From NCBI RefSeq assembly GCF_018279705.1, contig NZ_CP036498.1, forward strand, positions 3,737,001-3,801,000: 64,000 nt of DNA, read 5' to 3'. The notes beneath the pieces are model-generated. The model did not search any database and had not been told where the DNA came from. It worked only from the letters and a program-made list of their open reading frames with translations. The DNA comes from Tardiphaga alba (lineage in GTDB: Bacteria > Pseudomonadota > Alphaproteobacteria > Rhizobiales > Xanthobacteraceae). The position numbers and the translations under genes are program-made. Shown here one piece after another: positions 1 to 11,290 of the stretch. Within the stretch, counting starts at the first letter, position 1, and each line of letters begins with the position of its first letter.

Positions 1-223
1 CGCCGCCCGCGAACATGTTGAACATGCCGAGGATGCCGCCGGCCTGCTGGCGGAACACCTGCTCCCAAGCCGACGGATCGATGCCGGGCAGCGGAATATA
101 GGTGCCGAGCCGATAAACAAGCAGCGCACCCAGGGTGAACCAGATGCGCTTCTTCAGTTCTTCGGCCTTGCCGAGCGCGGCAAAGTTGAGATTGGAGGCG
201 AGTTGCTCTGCTGCGGAAGCCAT
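1..223 (-). CDS. secY: Protein translocase subunit SecY (N-terminal part, cut by window edge)
   Basis: SecY is the central pore subunit of the inner-membrane SecYEG translocon. Only the first 74 codons are present, and the gene runs off the low-coordinate end of the window. The visible part has a short polar N-terminus with a KKRIW stretch, the first hydrophobic segment, and the family motif GTYIPLPGID that precedes the plug region. The ATG at 223 is preceded by GGGAG. It is the last gene of the spc operon seen here, 164 bases beyond rplO, which is its usual place. Confidence 0.95.
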   Translation of the reverse strand, partial: MASAAEQLASNLNFAALGKAEELKKRIWFTLGALLVYRLGTYIPLPGIDPSAWEQVFRQQAGGILGMFNMFAGG

Positions 224-387
224 GTCGGACTTTCTCCCGAACCTCCTGAACCGAGGTGTCTGCGTGATCGAGACACCCGGTGAGGCCGGACGTTACTTTG
301 TGCTCGGTATTGATAGAATCCAGCGGAGATAAAATCTACCCGAACACCGCGCAAGGCCGCCTGCGGTCGCAGGCGGCGCGCAGGTCA

Positions 388-879
388 TCAGGCGGCTTCG
401 CCGTCTTCCTTCTTGGCGGGCGCAAGGATGGTCACCTTGCCGCCGGCCTTCTCGATCGCCTCGACGGCAGCCTTGGAAGCACCGGCGACTTCGAGCTGGA
501 TCTTCGCCTTGATCTCGCCACGGCCGAGCACACGCACGCCGTCCTTGGCGCGGCGGATCACGCCGGCTTCGACGAGCGAAGCTGCGGTGATCGTGCCCTT
601 CGACGCGTCGAGCTTCTTGCTGTCGATCGCATCCTGGAGACGGTCCAGGTTGATCTCGGCGAAGTCGAGACGAAAGATGTTGTTGAAGCCGCGCTTCGGC
701 AGACGGCGATGCAACGGCATCTGACCGCCTTCGAAGCCCTTGATGCGCACGCCCGAACGTGCGGTCTGGCCCTTGCCGCCACGGCCGCCGGTCTTGCCCT
801 TGCCAGAGCCAATGCCGCGGCCGATGCGCATACGCTTCTTACGGGAGCCGGCGTTATCGGCGATATCGCTGAGCTTCAT
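388..879 (-). CDS. rplO: 50S ribosomal protein L15
   Basis: L15 is a late-assembling large-subunit protein that contacts 23S rRNA. The product is 163 residues. The Gly/Arg/Lys-rich N-terminal region ([20 protein letters not shown]) is the L15 hallmark, and the C-terminus ends in an acidic KKEDGEAA tail. The start was set at the ATG at 879 (MKLSDIAD), which matches the family N-terminus and has AGGAAA upstream. An in-frame extension to 921 lacks family similarity. It lies between rpmD and secY, as in other bacteria. Confidence 0.96.
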   Translation of the reverse strand: MKLSDIADNAGSRKKRMRIGRGIGSGKGKTGGRGGKGQTARSGVRIKGFEGGQMPLHRRLPKRGFNNIFRLDFAEINLDRLQDAIDSKKLDASKGTITAASLVEAGVIRRAKDGVRVLGRGEIKAKIQLEVAGASKAAVEAIEKAGGKVTILAPAKKEDGEAA

Positions 880-995
880 CGTTCTGTTTCCTGTTTCGTC
901 CTGCCCTTCCGGAGCGGCCAAATGGCCGTTTTGCCGTCAAAAGCAGTGTCATCCTCGCGGCACCGTGTGGCCAGCTCGAGACGACGTGAAAGTCC

Positions 996-1187
996 TTAGT
1001 CCTCGACCACGCGGACGAGGTGCTGCACCTTGGCGATCATGCCGCGAACTTCAGGAGTGTCCTGAAGTTCGGTCACGCGGCCGATCTTGTTGAGCTTCAG
1101 GCCGACCAGGGTCGAGCGCTGCGAGTGGTGACGGCGGATCGCGCTGGCGATCTGCTCCACCTTGAGGGTCTTTGCGGCCTTGGCCAT
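996..1187 (-). CDS. rpmD: 50S ribosomal protein L30
   Basis: A 63-residue L30, the normal bacterial length. The [13 protein letters not shown] start and the LNKIGRV...MIAKVQHLV body fit the ferredoxin-like fold of the family. It sits between rpsE (23 bases away) and rplO (116 bases away) on the same strand. That is the standard spc order, so it is translated from the common transcript. Confidence 0.96.
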   Translation of the reverse strand: MAKAAKTLKVEQIASAIRRHHSQRSTLVGLKLNKIGRVTELQDTPEVRGMIAKVQHLVRVVED

Positions 1188-1210
1188 CGTGATTACTCCG
1201 AAAGTCAGGC

Positions 1211-1783
1211 TTACTCGGCGACCACTTCCGCATCCGAGCCAACGCGGCGCGACTGCAGGGTGGAAACCTTGAGGTTACGACGAGCGGCGACCGAACGCGG
1301 CGAATCCTGATGCTTCAGCGCGTCGAAAGTGGCGCGAACCATGTTGTACGGATTCGACGAGCCGACCGACTTGGCGACAACGTCCTGGATGCCGAGCGTT
1401 TCGAACACGGCGCGCATCGGGCCACCAGCGATGATGCCAGTACCGGCCGGCGCTGCACGCAGATAGACGCGGCCCGCACCGTGGCGGCCAGCGATATCGT
1501 GATGCAGCGTGCGGCCTTCGCGCAGAGCGACGCGCGTCAGGTTGCGCTTGGCGCTGTCGGTTGCCTTGCGGATCGCTTCCGGAACTTCACGGGCCTTACC
1601 GTGACCGAAACCAACCCGCCCCTTCTGATCGCCGATGACGACCAGCGCGGCGAAGCCGAAACGCTTACCGCCCTTAACGACCTTCGCCACACGGTTGATG
1701 TGGACGAGCTTATCGACGAATTCGCTATCACGCTCTTCCCGGGGGCCCCGGTCGCGTCCGCCGCGTTCGCGTTCACCTGCCAT
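1211..1783 (-). CDS. rpsE: 30S ribosomal protein S5
   Basis: S5 shapes the mRNA entry tunnel and contributes to decoding fidelity. The 190-residue product has a basic/acidic N-terminal extension ([12 protein letters not shown]), then the dsRNA-binding-like domain ([18 protein letters not shown]) and the C-terminal domain containing GGPMRAVFE. The ATG at 1783 was preferred over an upstream TTG because it gives the MAGERE start and has TTGGAAAA at SD distance. Spectinomycin-site residues lie in the VVKGGKRF loop, which looks wild type. Confidence 0.96.
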   Translation of the reverse strand: MAGERERGGRDRGPREERDSEFVDKLVHINRVAKVVKGGKRFGFAALVVIGDQKGRVGFGHGKAREVPEAIRKATDSAKRNLTRVALREGRTLHHDIAGRHGAGRVYLRAAPAGTGIIAGGPMRAVFETLGIQDVVAKSVGSSNPYNMVRATFDALKHQDSPRSVAARRNLKVSTLQSRRVGSDAEVVAE

Positions 1784-1848
1784 GGTGTTTTCCAATCTTT
1801 GCGAAGCTTTCGCTTCTGTGTCCGTTCAATTCGATGAATGCCAAAGGC

Positions 1849-2211
1849 TTAGAAGCTCAGCCCGCCTTCGCGAGCGGCATCAGCCAGCGCTTTGACGCGA
1901 CCGTGGTACAGGTACTGACCACGATCGAAGATCACTTCCTTGACGCCATTTTTGACGGCGCGCTCGGCGAGGAGCTTGCCGACGGCCTGCGCCGCATCGA
2001 CGTCCGCACCGGTCTTGCCACCATCGCGGAGACCCTTCTCCAGCGACGAGGCCGAAGCGAGCGTCTCGCCCTTCAGGTCGTCGATGACCTGCGCGTAGAT
2101 GTGCTTCGACGAACGGAACACCGAGAGACGCGGACGACCATTGGCATTGCGGCGAATGGCCAGACGAACGCGCTGCTTGCGCCGGGCATTCGTAATCTTG
2201 AGTTTCGACAT
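1849..2211 (-). CDS. rplR: 50S ribosomal protein L18
   Basis: L18 binds 5S rRNA and brings it to the large subunit. The 120-residue length is normal. Landmarks are [11 protein letters not shown] near the N-terminus, [20 protein letters not shown] in the middle and the C-terminal [24 protein letters not shown], which is highly conserved. It is 11 bases downstream of rplF and 65 bases upstream of rpsE. Confidence 0.97.
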   Translation of the reverse strand: MSKLKITNARRKQRVRLAIRRNANGRPRLSVFRSSKHIYAQVIDDLKGETLASASSLEKGLRDGGKTGADVDAAQAVGKLLAERAVKNGVKEVIFDRGQYLYHGRVKALADAAREGGLSF

Positions 2212-2222
2212 GACCCGCTCCG

Positions 2223-2756
2223 TTACTTCTTCTTGCCTTCCTTGCGGAAGATAAATTCGTCGGAATAACGAACGCCCTTGCCCTTATAGGGCTCCGGCGG
2301 ACGATAGCTGCGGATCTCAGCCGCAACCTGACCGACGCGCTGCGAGTCGATGCCAGCGACGTTGATCTCGGTCGGCTTCGGCACGGTGATCGTGATGCCT
2401 TCCGGGATCGTGTACACGACGTCGTGGCTGTAGCCGAGCGCGAGCTGCAGGTTCTTGCCCTGCAGCGCGGCGCGGTAACCGACGCCGGTGATTTCGAGCT
2501 TCTTCTCGAAGCCCTTGGTGACGCCTTCGAGCAGATTGTTGATCTGCGCGCGGGCGGTACCGTACAGCGAACGCGCGCGCTTGGTTTCCGCACGCGGAGC
2601 GACGGTGATCTTGCCGTCCTTCAATTCGACCGAGACGTCGTCGTGAACGACGAACTGAAGAGCGCCCTTCGGGCCCTTCATCTTGACGGTCTGCCCTTCG
2701 ACATTCGCGGTGACGCCAGAGGCGATCGCGACGGGCTTCTTGCCTACACGGGACAT
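2223..2756 (-). CDS. rplF: 50S ribosomal protein L6
   Basis: A 177-residue L6 with two tandem L6 domains. The start [11 protein letters not shown] and the C-terminal motif [14 protein letters not shown], which contacts the sarcin-ricin region, are diagnostic. It lies between rpsH and rplR with gaps of 13 and 11 bases, consistent with tight cotranslation in the spc operon. Confidence 0.97.
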   Translation of the reverse strand: MSRVGKKPVAIASGVTANVEGQTVKMKGPKGALQFVVHDDVSVELKDGKITVAPRAETKRARSLYGTARAQINNLLEGVTKGFEKKLEITGVGYRAALQGKNLQLALGYSHDVVYTIPEGITITVPKPTEINVAGIDSQRVGQVAAEIRSYRPPEPYKGKGVRYSDEFIFRKEGKKK

Positions 2757-2769
2757 GAACTATCCTTCC

Positions 2770-3168
2770 TCAGAACACCGTGAAGAGAACTTCGCCGCCC
2801 ACATTCGCGTCGCGCGCGGCGTGGTCAGCCATAATTCCCTTCGGCGTCGACAGAACCGAGATACCGAGGCCATTGCGGACGCGCGGCAGGTTCTTCACCG
2901 AGACATAAACGCGGCGGCCAGGCTTCGACACGCGAGAGATCTCGCGGATGACCGGCTCGCCATCGAAATACTTGAGTTCGATCTCAAGCTCGGAGCGGCC
3001 ATTGGCATGCTCGATCGAGGCGAAGTCACGGATGTAACCTTCGCTCTTGAGAACTTCGAGCACGTTGGCGCGCATCTTGGAGCCCGGGGTCGAAACCTTG
3101 GATTTCGTGCGCATCTGCGCGTTGCGGATGCGGGTGATGAGATCGCTGATCGGATCGTGCGTAGACAT
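2770..3168 (-). CDS. rpsH: 30S ribosomal protein S8
   Basis: S8 binds the central domain of 16S rRNA. In gammaproteobacteria it also represses its own operon; whether that applies here is not shown. The 132-residue protein begins [16 protein letters not shown] and ends with the conserved [14 protein letters not shown]...GGEVLFTVF. It is placed between rpsN and rplF. Confidence 0.97.
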   Translation of the reverse strand: MSTHDPISDLITRIRNAQMRTKSKVSTPGSKMRANVLEVLKSEGYIRDFASIEHANGRSELEIELKYFDGEPVIREISRVSKPGRRVYVSVKNLPRVRNGLGISVLSTPKGIMADHAARDANVGGEVLFTVF

Positions 3169-3182
3169 GTGCGACCCTCCCC

Positions 3183-3488
3183 TTACCAGCTCGACTTGAC
3201 CAGGCCGGGAACCAGGCCATTCGACCCGAGTTCACGCAGCGCGATACGGCTGAGCTTATTGAGACGATAAACCGAGTGCGGACGACCGGTCACTTCACAA
3301 CGGTTCTGGATACGAACCGCCGACGAGTTACGGGGCATCTCGGCCAGCTTCAGGGTGGCGGCGAACCGCTCTTCCATCGGCTTGTCCTTGTCGGCGATGA
3401 TGGCCTTGAGACGGGCGCGCTTCGGCGCCGCGTTCGCGGACATCTTCTTCCGACGGTTGTTCTTTTCGATTGAACTCTTCTTTGCCAT
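3183..3488 (-). CDS. rpsN: 30S ribosomal protein S14 (zinc-independent type)
   Basis: The 101-residue length and the lack of CxxC pairs (one Cys only) make this the long zinc-free C- form of S14, usual in proteobacteria. Landmarks are [10 protein letters not shown] at the start and [20 protein letters not shown] followed by a [11 protein letters not shown] terminus. It is 43 bases downstream of rplE and 14 bases upstream of rpsH. Confidence 0.97.
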   Translation of the reverse strand: MAKKSSIEKNNRRKKMSANAAPKRARLKAIIADKDKPMEERFAATLKLAEMPRNSSAVRIQNRCEVTGRPHSVYRLNKLSRIALRELGSNGLVPGLVKSSW

Positions 3489-3531
3489 GCTTGGCTCCTG
3501 GGTTACCGCGTTTGAACAGCTCGGAAGCTGC

Positions 3532-4091
<560 letters not shown>

Positions 4092-4092
<1 letters not shown>

Positions 4093-4400
4093 TAGATCTC
4101 AGCTCCCGAACGCTTGGCGACACGCACCTTGGTGCCGTCTGCCTGAATCTTGAAACCGACGCGAGTCGGCTTGCCGTCAGCACCGACGATGGCGATGTTC
4201 GACAGCTGGATCGGCGCCTCTTTCGAGATGATGCCGCCTTCCTGGCTCTGCGACTGCTTCTGGTGACGCTTGACCATGTTGACACCGCGCACCAGCGCCT
4301 TGCCTTCTGTCGGACGCACTTCGAACACCTCACCGGTGCGACCCTTGTCGCGGCCGGTCAGGACGATGACCTTGTCACCCTTGCGGATCTTGGCAGCCAT
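4092..4400 (-). CDS. rplX: 50S ribosomal protein L24
   Basis: A 102-residue L24, an assembly-initiator protein with a KOW domain ([20 protein letters not shown], residues about 5-24) followed by [11 protein letters not shown]. Both ends overlap their neighbours by one base: rplN stop/rplX start and rplX stop/rplE start each read TAATG. This points to coupled translation of rplN-rplX-rplE. Confidence 0.97.
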
Positions 4401-4768
4401 TACAGCACCTCCGGCGCGAGCGAAATGATCTTCATGTGGTTCTTGGCACGCAGTTCACGCGGCACGGGCCCGAAAATACGGGTACCGACCGGCTCGGACT
4501 GATTGTTGATCAGCACGGCGGCGTTGCGATCGAAGCGGATGACGGATCCGTCCGGACGGCGGATGTCCTTGCGGACACGCACCACGACGGCCTTCATGAC
4601 GTCGCCCTTCTTCACCTTCCCGCGCGGGATGGCTTCCTTGATCGAAACGACAATAACGTCGCCAACGGATGCATAACGGCGCTTGGATCCCCCAATCACC
4701 TTGATGCACATGACACGGCGTGCGCCAGAATTATCGGCCACGTCGAGGTTGGTCTGCATCTGAATCAT
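4400..4768 (-). CDS. rplN: 50S ribosomal protein L14
   Basis: The 122-residue length is standard. The start [19 protein letters not shown] is characteristic, and the body contains [14 protein letters not shown] and FGPVPRELR. It is the first gene of the spc part of the cluster, 38 bases after rpsQ. I see no terminator or clear promoter in that gap, so it is probably read through from the S10 genes. Confidence 0.97.
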   Translation of the reverse strand: MIQMQTNLDVADNSGARRVMCIKVIGGSKRRYASVGDVIVVSIKEAIPRGKVKKGDVMKAVVVRVRKDIRRPDGSVIRFDRNAAVLINNQSEPVGTRIFGPVPRELRAKNHMKIISLAPEVL

Positions 4769-4806
4769 TGATGCACCTCGTCCTCTGATTATGCGCTAAG
4801 CGCGGA

Positions 4807-5055
4807 TTAAGCGGTAGTTTTCTGTTCGCCCCGGACCACGGTCCAGCGCTTCAGCTTCGAGATCGGCTTGCTCTCTTCGATCCACACGGTGTCGCCCGGC
4901 TTGAACTGGTTGTTCTCGTCGTGCGCGTGATAGTTCTTCGAGCGGCGAATGGTCTTCTTGTAGATCGGGTGGGTAAAGCGACGGTCAACGCGGACCACGA
5001 TGGTCTTCGCCTGCTTGTCGCTGACGACCACGCCCTGCAGAGTACGTTTCGGCAT
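4807..5055 (-). CDS. rpsQ: 30S ribosomal protein S17
   Basis: An 82-residue S17 with an OB-fold. It begins [20 protein letters not shown] and contains [23 protein letters not shown]. The ATG at 5055 was chosen because it matches the family start; an open frame extending to 5136 runs into rpmC coding sequence and is not conserved. It follows rpmC after 10 bases. Confidence 0.96.
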   Translation of the reverse strand: MPKRTLQGVVVSDKQAKTIVVRVDRRFTHPIYKKTIRRSKNYHAHDENNQFKPGDTVWIEESKPISKLKRWTVVRGEQKTTA

Positions 5056-5065
5056 GTGCGGCCCC

Positions 5066-5275
5066 TTACTTCGACTTGCCGTCGCGCTTCTGCGCGGCGA
5101 TGGTCTTGATACGTGCGATGTCGCGCCGAGCTTCACGCAGGCGCGAGGTATTTTCCAGCTGCCCGGTGGCGCGCTGGAAACGCAGGTTGAAGCGCTCTTT
5201 CTTCAGGTTGAGGACGGCGTCGTCCATCTGGTCCTGGCTCATCGCGCGGATATCGCTGGTCTTCATTTCAGCCAT
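5066..5275 (-). CDS. rpmC: 50S ribosomal protein L29
   Basis: L29 sits at the peptide exit tunnel. The product is 69 residues and helical. Landmarks are [22 protein letters not shown] followed by the conserved [22 protein letters not shown]. Gaps to rplP and rpsQ are 10 bases each, which fits one operon. Confidence 0.97.
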   Translation of the reverse strand: MAEMKTSDIRAMSQDQMDDAVLNLKKERFNLRFQRATGQLENTSRLREARRDIARIKTIAAQKRDGKSK

Positions 5276-5285
5276 GGCTCAATCC

Positions 5286-5699
5286 TTACTCGGCAATACG
5301 CGACACGAAGCGCGTCTTGATCGGCAGCTTGGCGGCGGCAAGGGTCATTGCTTCCTTCGCGATCTGCGGCGTCACGCCGTCGATCTCGAAAATCAGCTTG
5401 CCCGGCTTCACGCGCGCCACCCACAATTCCGGCGAACCCTTGCCGGAGCCCATGCGGACTTCGGCAGGCTTCTTCGACACCGGCAGATCCGGGAAAATCC
5501 GGATCCAAACGCGACCGGCGCGCTTCATGTGACGGGTCAGTGCACGACGAGCAGCTTCGATCTGACGGGCGGTGATCCGCTCAGGGGCCATCGCCTTCAG
5601 GCCGAACTGGCCGTAAGCCAGTGTCGCGCCAGACGACGCAACGCCGTGGATACGGCCTTTGTGCGCCTTGCGGAACTTGGTCTTCTTTGGTTGCATCAT
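5286..5699 (-). CDS. rplP: 50S ribosomal protein L16
   Basis: A 137-residue L16, organiser of the A-site tRNA region. Conserved segments are [17 protein letters not shown] at the start, [24 protein letters not shown] in the middle, and [17 protein letters not shown]. The Arg that is hydroxylated in E. coli L16 lies in this last stretch. The first two codons are both ATG, so the exact initiator is ambiguous by one codon. Confidence 0.97.
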   Translation of the reverse strand: MMQPKKTKFRKAHKGRIHGVASSGATLAYGQFGLKAMAPERITARQIEAARRALTRHMKRAGRVWIRIFPDLPVSKKPAEVRMGSGKGSPELWVARVKPGKLIFEIDGVTPQIAKEAMTLAAAKLPIKTRFVSRIAE

Positions 5700-5732
5700 G
5701 GCTGTAACGCCTCAATCCCTAAATTTGTACGC

Positions 5733-6431
5733 TCAGGCAGCGTCGCGGCGCGGGCGCGAATTGTCGCCTTCAGCCATACGCTTGTCCTGGGCCATCGGAT
5801 CGTGCTCGAGGATCTCACCCTTGAAGATCCAGACCTTGACGCCGCAGGTGCCAAAGGTCGTGAACGCGGTACCCACACCGTAATCGATGTCGGCGCGCAG
5901 CGTGTGCAACGGCACGCGACCTTCGCGATACCATTCCATACGTGCGATTTCTGCACCGCCCAGACGACCCGAGCAGTTGATACGGATGCCCTCGGCGCCG
6001 AGACGCATCGCCGACTGAACGGCGCGCTTCATGGCACGGCGGAACGCAACGCGGCGCTCCAGCTGCTGCGCGATCGACTCTGCAACCAGGGTCGCGTCGA
6101 GTTCCGGCTTGCGGATTTCGACGATGTTGATCACGACGTCCGACGAGGTGATGTCGGCAACCTTCTTGCGAAGCTTGTCGATGTCAGCGCCCTTCTTGCC
6201 GATCACGACACCCGGACGAGCCGACTGGATCGTGACGCGGCACTTCTTGTGCGGGCGCTCGATGATGATCTTGGCGACAGCAGCCTGCTTGAGCTCCTTG
6301 TGCAGGATCTCACGGATCTTGATGTCTTCGTGCAGCAGCTTGCCGTACTCGTTCTTGCCGGCATACCAGCGCGAATCCCAGGTACGGTTGATGCCGAGGC
6401 GCAGACCGATTGGATTGATCTTTTGACCCAT
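5733..6431 (-). CDS. rpsC: 30S ribosomal protein S3
   Basis: S3 forms part of the mRNA entry helicase site. The 232-residue product starts [19 protein letters not shown] domain follows ([19 protein letters not shown], GxxG loop = GKKG), then the C-terminal domain with [12 protein letters not shown] basic tail, [10 protein letters not shown], ends the protein. It is placed between rplV and rplP with short gaps. Confidence 0.97.
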   Translation of the reverse strand: MGQKINPIGLRLGINRTWDSRWYAGKNEYGKLLHEDIKIREILHKELKQAAVAKIIIERPHKKCRVTIQSARPGVVIGKKGADIDKLRKKVADITSSDVVINIVEIRKPELDATLVAESIAQQLERRVAFRRAMKRAVQSAMRLGAEGIRINCSGRLGGAEIARMEWYREGRVPLHTLRADIDYGVGTAFTTFGTCGVKVWIFKGEILEHDPMAQDKRMAEGDNSRPRRDAA

Positions 6432-6446
6432 CTTACTCTCCTGCCC

Positions 6447-6830
6447 TTACGCTGCTTCAGCTTCGACCTGACGAACGACGATCGTCAGCTGAGCGAAAGG
6501 CTTAAAGATACGACCCGAGCGACCACGGCCGCGCGGTGAGAAACGCTTCATAACAATGCCCTTGCCAACATGAGCCTCGGAGACGATCAGAGCGTCAACA
6601 TCGAGGTCATGATTGTTCTCGGCGTTTGCAATCGCCGATTCGAGGCACTTCTTTACATCAACTGCGATCCGCTTGCGCGAAAATTGCAGATCAGCAAGTG
6701 CGGCCGAGGCCTTTCGACCACGGATCATCTGCGCCACCAAGTTCAACTTCTGCGGGCTGACGCGCAGCATGCGGGCGATTGCCTTGGCTTCGTTATCCGG
6801 GAGGGCCCGTTCGCGCTTTGGTTTGCTCAT
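6447..6830 (-). CDS. rplV: 50S ribosomal protein L22
   Basis: A 127-residue L22 whose long beta-hairpin lines the exit tunnel. The hairpin sequence [20 protein letters not shown] is intact, with no deletions of the kind linked to macrolide resistance. The N-terminal body has the [20 protein letters not shown] signature. It lies between rpsS and rpsC. Confidence 0.97.
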   Translation of the reverse strand: MSKPKRERALPDNEAKAIARMLRVSPQKLNLVAQMIRGRKASAALADLQFSRKRIAVDVKKCLESAIANAENNHDLDVDALIVSEAHVGKGIVMKRFSPRGRGRSGRIFKPFAQLTIVVRQVEAEAA

Positions 6831-6841
6831 AGCTGTGCGCC

Positions 6842-7117
6842 TTACTTCTTGGACTTCTTGTCGCCGGCGTGGCCATGGAAGGTACGAGTCGGCGAGAACT
6901 CGCCGAACTTGTGACCCACCATTTCCTCGCTGACAGCGACAGGAACGTGCTTCTGACCATTGTAGACGCCGAAGGTCAGTCCGACGAACTGCGGCAGGAT
7001 CGTCGAGCGACGGCTCCAGATCTTGATCACTTCATGACGGCCAGACGAACGAGCGGTATCTGCCTTCTTGAGCAGAGAACCCTCAACGAACGGGCCTTTC
7101 CAGACTGAACGAACCAT
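6842..7117 (-). CDS. rpsS: 30S ribosomal protein S19
   Basis: A 91-residue S19 with the expected start [20 protein letters not shown] and the core [27 protein letters not shown]. It binds the 16S rRNA head together with S13. Gaps to rplB (12) and rplV (11) are short. Confidence 0.97.
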   Translation of the reverse strand: MVRSVWKGPFVEGSLLKKADTARSSGRHEVIKIWSRRSTILPQFVGLTFGVYNGQKHVPVAVSEEMVGHKFGEFSPTRTFHGHAGDKKSKK

Positions 7118-7129
7118 GTCCGGCGATCC

Positions 7130-7963
7130 TTACTTCTTCCGCTTGTGGCGGCTGATGAGAATGAACTTGTCTGTCGACTTGTTCGAACGGGTCTTCTTGC
7201 CCTTGGTCGGCTTGCCCCAGGGCGTAACCGGGTGACGACCACCCGAGGTACGACCTTCACCACCACCATGCGGATGGTCGATCGGGTTCATGACGACGCC
7301 GCGGTTATGCGGGCGCCAGCCGAGCCAGCGGGTACGACCGGCCTTGCCGATCGAGGTGTTCATGTGATCCGGGTTCGACACAGCGCCGATGGTGGCGGTG
7401 CAACGACCGTGAACCAGGCGCTGTTCGCCCGAGTTCAGACGGATGATCACGTAGTCATGGTCACGGCCGACCAGCTGGGCATAGGTGCCAGCCGAACGGG
7501 CGATCTGACCGCCCTTGCCGATCTTCATCTCGACGTTATGCACGATCGTGCCGATCGGCATGTTGCCCAGCGGCATGACATTGCCCGGCTTCACGTCGAC
7601 ATAGTTGCCGGCGATCACGGTGTCGCCGACGGCCAGACGCTGCGGAGCCAGGATGTAGGACAGCTCGCCGTCCTCATACTTGATCAGCGCGATGAACGCG
7701 GTGCGGTTCGGATCGTATTCGAGACGCTCCACCTTCGCCGGGACATCAAACTTGGTGCGCTTGAAGTCGACGAGACGGTAGGACTTCTTGTGACCACCGC
7801 CGCGGAAGCGAACGGTGATACGACCGGTGTTGTTACGACCGCCAGCCGAGTGCTTGCCTTCGGTCAGAGTCTTGACCGGCTTGCCCTTGTACAGCGCCGA
7901 ACGATCGACCATGACCAGCTGGCGCTGGCCGGGCGTCGTGGGATTGAATGTCTTAAGTGCCAT
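7130..7963 (-). CDS. rplB: 50S ribosomal protein L2
   Basis: L2 is one of the most conserved large-subunit proteins and lies near the peptidyl-transferase centre. The 277-residue product has the RNA-binding segment [19 protein letters not shown] and the C-terminal [18 protein letters not shown]. The latter contains the invariant histidine (HPHGGG) linked to peptidyl-transferase function. Gene order rplW-rplB-rpsS is canonical. Confidence 0.98.
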   Translation of the reverse strand: MALKTFNPTTPGQRQLVMVDRSALYKGKPVKTLTEGKHSAGGRNNTGRITVRFRGGGHKKSYRLVDFKRTKFDVPAKVERLEYDPNRTAFIALIKYEDGELSYILAPQRLAVGDTVIAGNYVDVKPGNVMPLGNMPIGTIVHNVEMKIGKGGQIARSAGTYAQLVGRDHDYVIIRLNSGEQRLVHGRCTATIGAVSNPDHMNTSIGKAGRTRWLGWRPHNRGVVMNPIDHPHGGGEGRTSGGRHPVTPWGKPTKGKKTRSNKSTDKFILISRHKRKK

Positions 7964-7975
7964 TGCTCGTCGCCC

Positions 7976-8275
7976 TTATAGACCGGTCGTGACGTCGATG
8001 CGGTGGCCCTCTTCGAGGGTGACAACCGCACGCTTGACATCAGACTGCGAACCGAAAGTGCCGCGGAAGGCTTTGGTCTTGCCCTTGCGCACCAGCGTGT
8101 TCACGCTCTTCACCTTGACGTCGAACAGCTTTTCGACGGCCTCTTTGATCTGCGGCTTGGTAGCCTTGCCGTCGACCTTGAACACGACCTTGTTGAACTC
8201 GGACGCGGTGGTCGCCTTTTCGGTGATCACCGGGGCCACGATCACGTCGTAATGGCGCGGATCGATATTCTTCAT
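7976..8275 (-). CDS. rplW: 50S ribosomal protein L23
   Basis: A 99-residue L23, docking site for trigger factor and SRP at the exit tunnel. Recognisable parts are [18 protein letters not shown] and [18 protein letters not shown]. Its start codon overlaps the rplD stop codon (ATGA), so translation is probably coupled to L4. Confidence 0.97.
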   Translation of the reverse strand: MKNIDPRHYDVIVAPVITEKATTASEFNKVVFKVDGKATKPQIKEAVEKLFDVKVKSVNTLVRKGKTKAFRGTFGSQSDVKRAVVTLEEGHRIDVTTGL

Positions 8276-8892
8276 TTGAAGCGCGCCTCCAACGCATCAA
8301 GCGCCGCCTTGGTCAGAACCAGCTTCTGACGACGCAGAATGTCATAGACGTTGATGCCCTGGATCGGGAGCACGTCGATGTTCGGAATGTTACGGGCCGC
8401 CTGAGCGAAACCGACATGAACCTCGGCGCCATCGATGATCAGCGCATTGGTCAGGCCGAGACCCGAGAAGTGACCGAGAAGAGCCTTGGTCTTGGCTGCC
8501 TCGAGGGTCGCATTCTCGATCACGATCAGCGAGCCGTCCTTGGCCTTGGCCGAGAGAGCATGCTTCAGCGCGAGAGCACGAACCTTCTTCGGCAGATCGG
8601 TCGCATGCGAGCGAACGACCGGACCGAAGGCGCGGCCACCGCCACGGAACTGCGGCACGCGGGCCGAGCCGTGACGAGCACCGCCGGTGCCCTTCTGCTT
8701 GTACATTTTCTTGCCGGTGCGGTTGATTTCCGCACGGCCCTTGGCCTTGTGAGTGCCGGCCTGGCGCTTGGCCAGCTGCCAGTTGACGCAGCGCTGGATC
8801 AGATCGGTGCGAACATCGAGGCCGAAAATGGCTTCGTTCAGCTCGACCGAACCGGCTTCCTTGCCCTCAAGCGTGGTGACGTTCAGTTTCAT
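8272..8892 (-). CDS. rplD: 50S ribosomal protein L4
   Basis: A 206-residue L4. The start was set at the ATG at 8892 ([10 protein letters not shown]), preceded by GGAGCGTGAG that lies inside the end of rplC. The tunnel-lining loop region [26 protein letters not shown] is intact (split here: [15 protein letters not shown] then SARVPQ). In E. coli L4 also represses the S10 operon; I did not find evidence for or against that here. Confidence 0.97.
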   Translation of the reverse strand: MKLNVTTLEGKEAGSVELNEAIFGLDVRTDLIQRCVNWQLAKRQAGTHKAKGRAEINRTGKKMYKQKGTGGARHGSARVPQFRGGGRAFGPVVRSHATDLPKKVRALALKHALSAKAKDGSLIVIENATLEAAKTKALLGHFSGLGLTNALIIDGAEVHVGFAQAARNIPNIDVLPIQGINVYDILRRQKLVLTKAALDALEARFK

Positions 8893-8893
8893 C

Positions 8894-9616
8894 TCACGCT
8901 CCTTCCTGCTCAGCGGCCGGCGCTTCAACAGCACCCTCACCTGCCAGCTTGAACTTGCCGGGCTTCGGCGCGTCCTTCGGCAGTTCCTTCTTCACGGCGT
9001 CGCGGACCGAGATCCAGCCGCCCTTGGAGCCGGGAACGGCGCCTTCGACGAGGATCAGGCCACGCTCGACATCGAGCTGCACAACACGCAGGTTCAGCGT
9101 GGTGATGCGATCAACGCCCATGTGACCGGGCATCTTCTTGTTCTTGAAGGTCTTGCCTGGGTCCTGGCGGCCACCGGTCGAACCGATCGAACGATGCGAA
9201 ACCGACACACCGTGCGTGGCGCGAAGACCACCGAAGTTCCAGCGCTTCATACCGCCGGCGAAACCCTTACCGACCGAGGTGCCGGTGACGTCGACGAACT
9301 GGCCGACGACGAAGTGGTCAGCCTGGATCTCGGCGCCAACCGGGAGCAGCGCGTCTTCCGACACGCGGAACTCGGCGACCTTGCGCTTCGGTTCGACATT
9401 GGCGACCGCGAACTGTCCGCGTTCGGCCTTGGGCATATAGACGGTCTTACGCGAACCCGAACCGAGCTGCAGAGCGACATAGCCGTTCTTCTCGGTGGTG
9501 CGATGACCCAGCACCTGGCAATTGCCAAGCTTCAGAACGGTCACGGGGATATGTTCGCCGGCCTCTGTAAAGACCCGCGTCATTCCGACCTTCTGTGCGA
9601 TCACTCCGGAGCGCAT
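8894..9616 (-). CDS. rplC: 50S ribosomal protein L3
   Basis: A 240-residue L3, longer than the E. coli protein because of an Ala/Glu/Pro-rich C-terminal tail ([20 protein letters not shown]). Such a tail is common in alphaproteobacteria. The central region [16 protein letters not shown] and the following [18 protein letters not shown] form the loop that reaches the peptidyl-transferase centre. Its stop is one base from the rplD start. Confidence 0.97.
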   Translation of the reverse strand: MRSGVIAQKVGMTRVFTEAGEHIPVTVLKLGNCQVLGHRTTEKNGYVALQLGSGSRKTVYMPKAERGQFAVANVEPKRKVAEFRVSEDALLPVGAEIQADHFVVGQFVDVTGTSVGKGFAGGMKRWNFGGLRATHGVSVSHRSIGSTGGRQDPGKTFKNKKMPGHMGVDRITTLNLRVVQLDVERGLILVEGAVPGSKGGWISVRDAVKKELPKDAPKPGKFKLAGEGAVEAPAAEQEGA

Positions 9617-9668
9617 CGGCGTGCTTCCTGTTCTTTCTGTCCGTTTGACCGGACGGGACTAATAAATC

Positions 9669-9977
9669 TTAGAGCTTGATTTCGACGTCGACGCCGGCGG
9701 CCAGATCGAGCTTCATCAAAGCATCGACGGTCTGCGGGGTCGGATCGACGATGTCGAGGAGACGCTTGTGGGTGCGCATCTCGAACTGCTCGCGGCTCTT
9801 CTTGTCGACGTGCGGCGAACGGTTGACCGTGAACTTCTCGATGCGCGTGGGCAGCGGGATCGGTCCGCGGACCTGTGCACCCGTGCGCTTCGCCGTGCTC
9901 ACGATCTCGCGGGTCGACGCATCGAGGATGCGATGGTCGAACGCCTTGAGTCGAATGCGGATATTCTGGCCGTTCAT
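9669..9977 (-). CDS. rpsJ: 30S ribosomal protein S10 (NusE)
   Basis: A 102-residue S10, which acts in the 30S head and, as NusE, in antitermination with NusB. The ATG at 9977 ([16 protein letters not shown]) was chosen. Upstream in-frame codons to 10040 fall in a repeat-rich spacer and are unlike the family. Ends in [12 protein letters not shown] as expected. It is separated from tuf by 83 bases, the longest spacer in this part of the cluster. Confidence 0.97.
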   Translation of the reverse strand: MNGQNIRIRLKAFDHRILDASTREIVSTAKRTGAQVRGPIPLPTRIEKFTVNRSPHVDKKSREQFEMRTHKRLLDIVDPTPQTVDALMKLDLAAGVDVEIKL

Positions 9978-9999
9978 TGCCGTGTCTTCCTTAGAATGC

Positions 10000-10060
10000 G
10001 ATTGGTGAGTGGCGAGTAGCGAATGAACTCCATTCGCCACCCCCTATTCGCTATTCGCTA
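10000..10060. repeat. Short repeat/inverted-repeat spacer between tuf copy 1 and rpsJ
   Basis: The spacer contains GCGAATG facing CATTCGC across five bases, and then a run of TATTCGC heptamers (CTATTCGCTATTCGCTATT) that abuts the tuf stop codon. Short sequences of this GCGAATAG type occur as dispersed elements in related genomes (from memory, not checked). In the transcript it would fold between the tuf stop and the rpsJ leader and could be a processing or attenuation site. Confidence 0.5.
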
Positions 10061-11251
<1,191 letters not shown>

Positions 11252-11290
11252 GATTCTCTCCTCTGGGTCGTAAGCTCGCGCCTACGACGA

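Noticed and set aside
5076..6539. A 487-codon plus-strand frame across rpmC, rplP and rpsC
   Set aside because: It spans three conserved ribosomal protein genes and their spacers on the opposite strand; a shadow frame.
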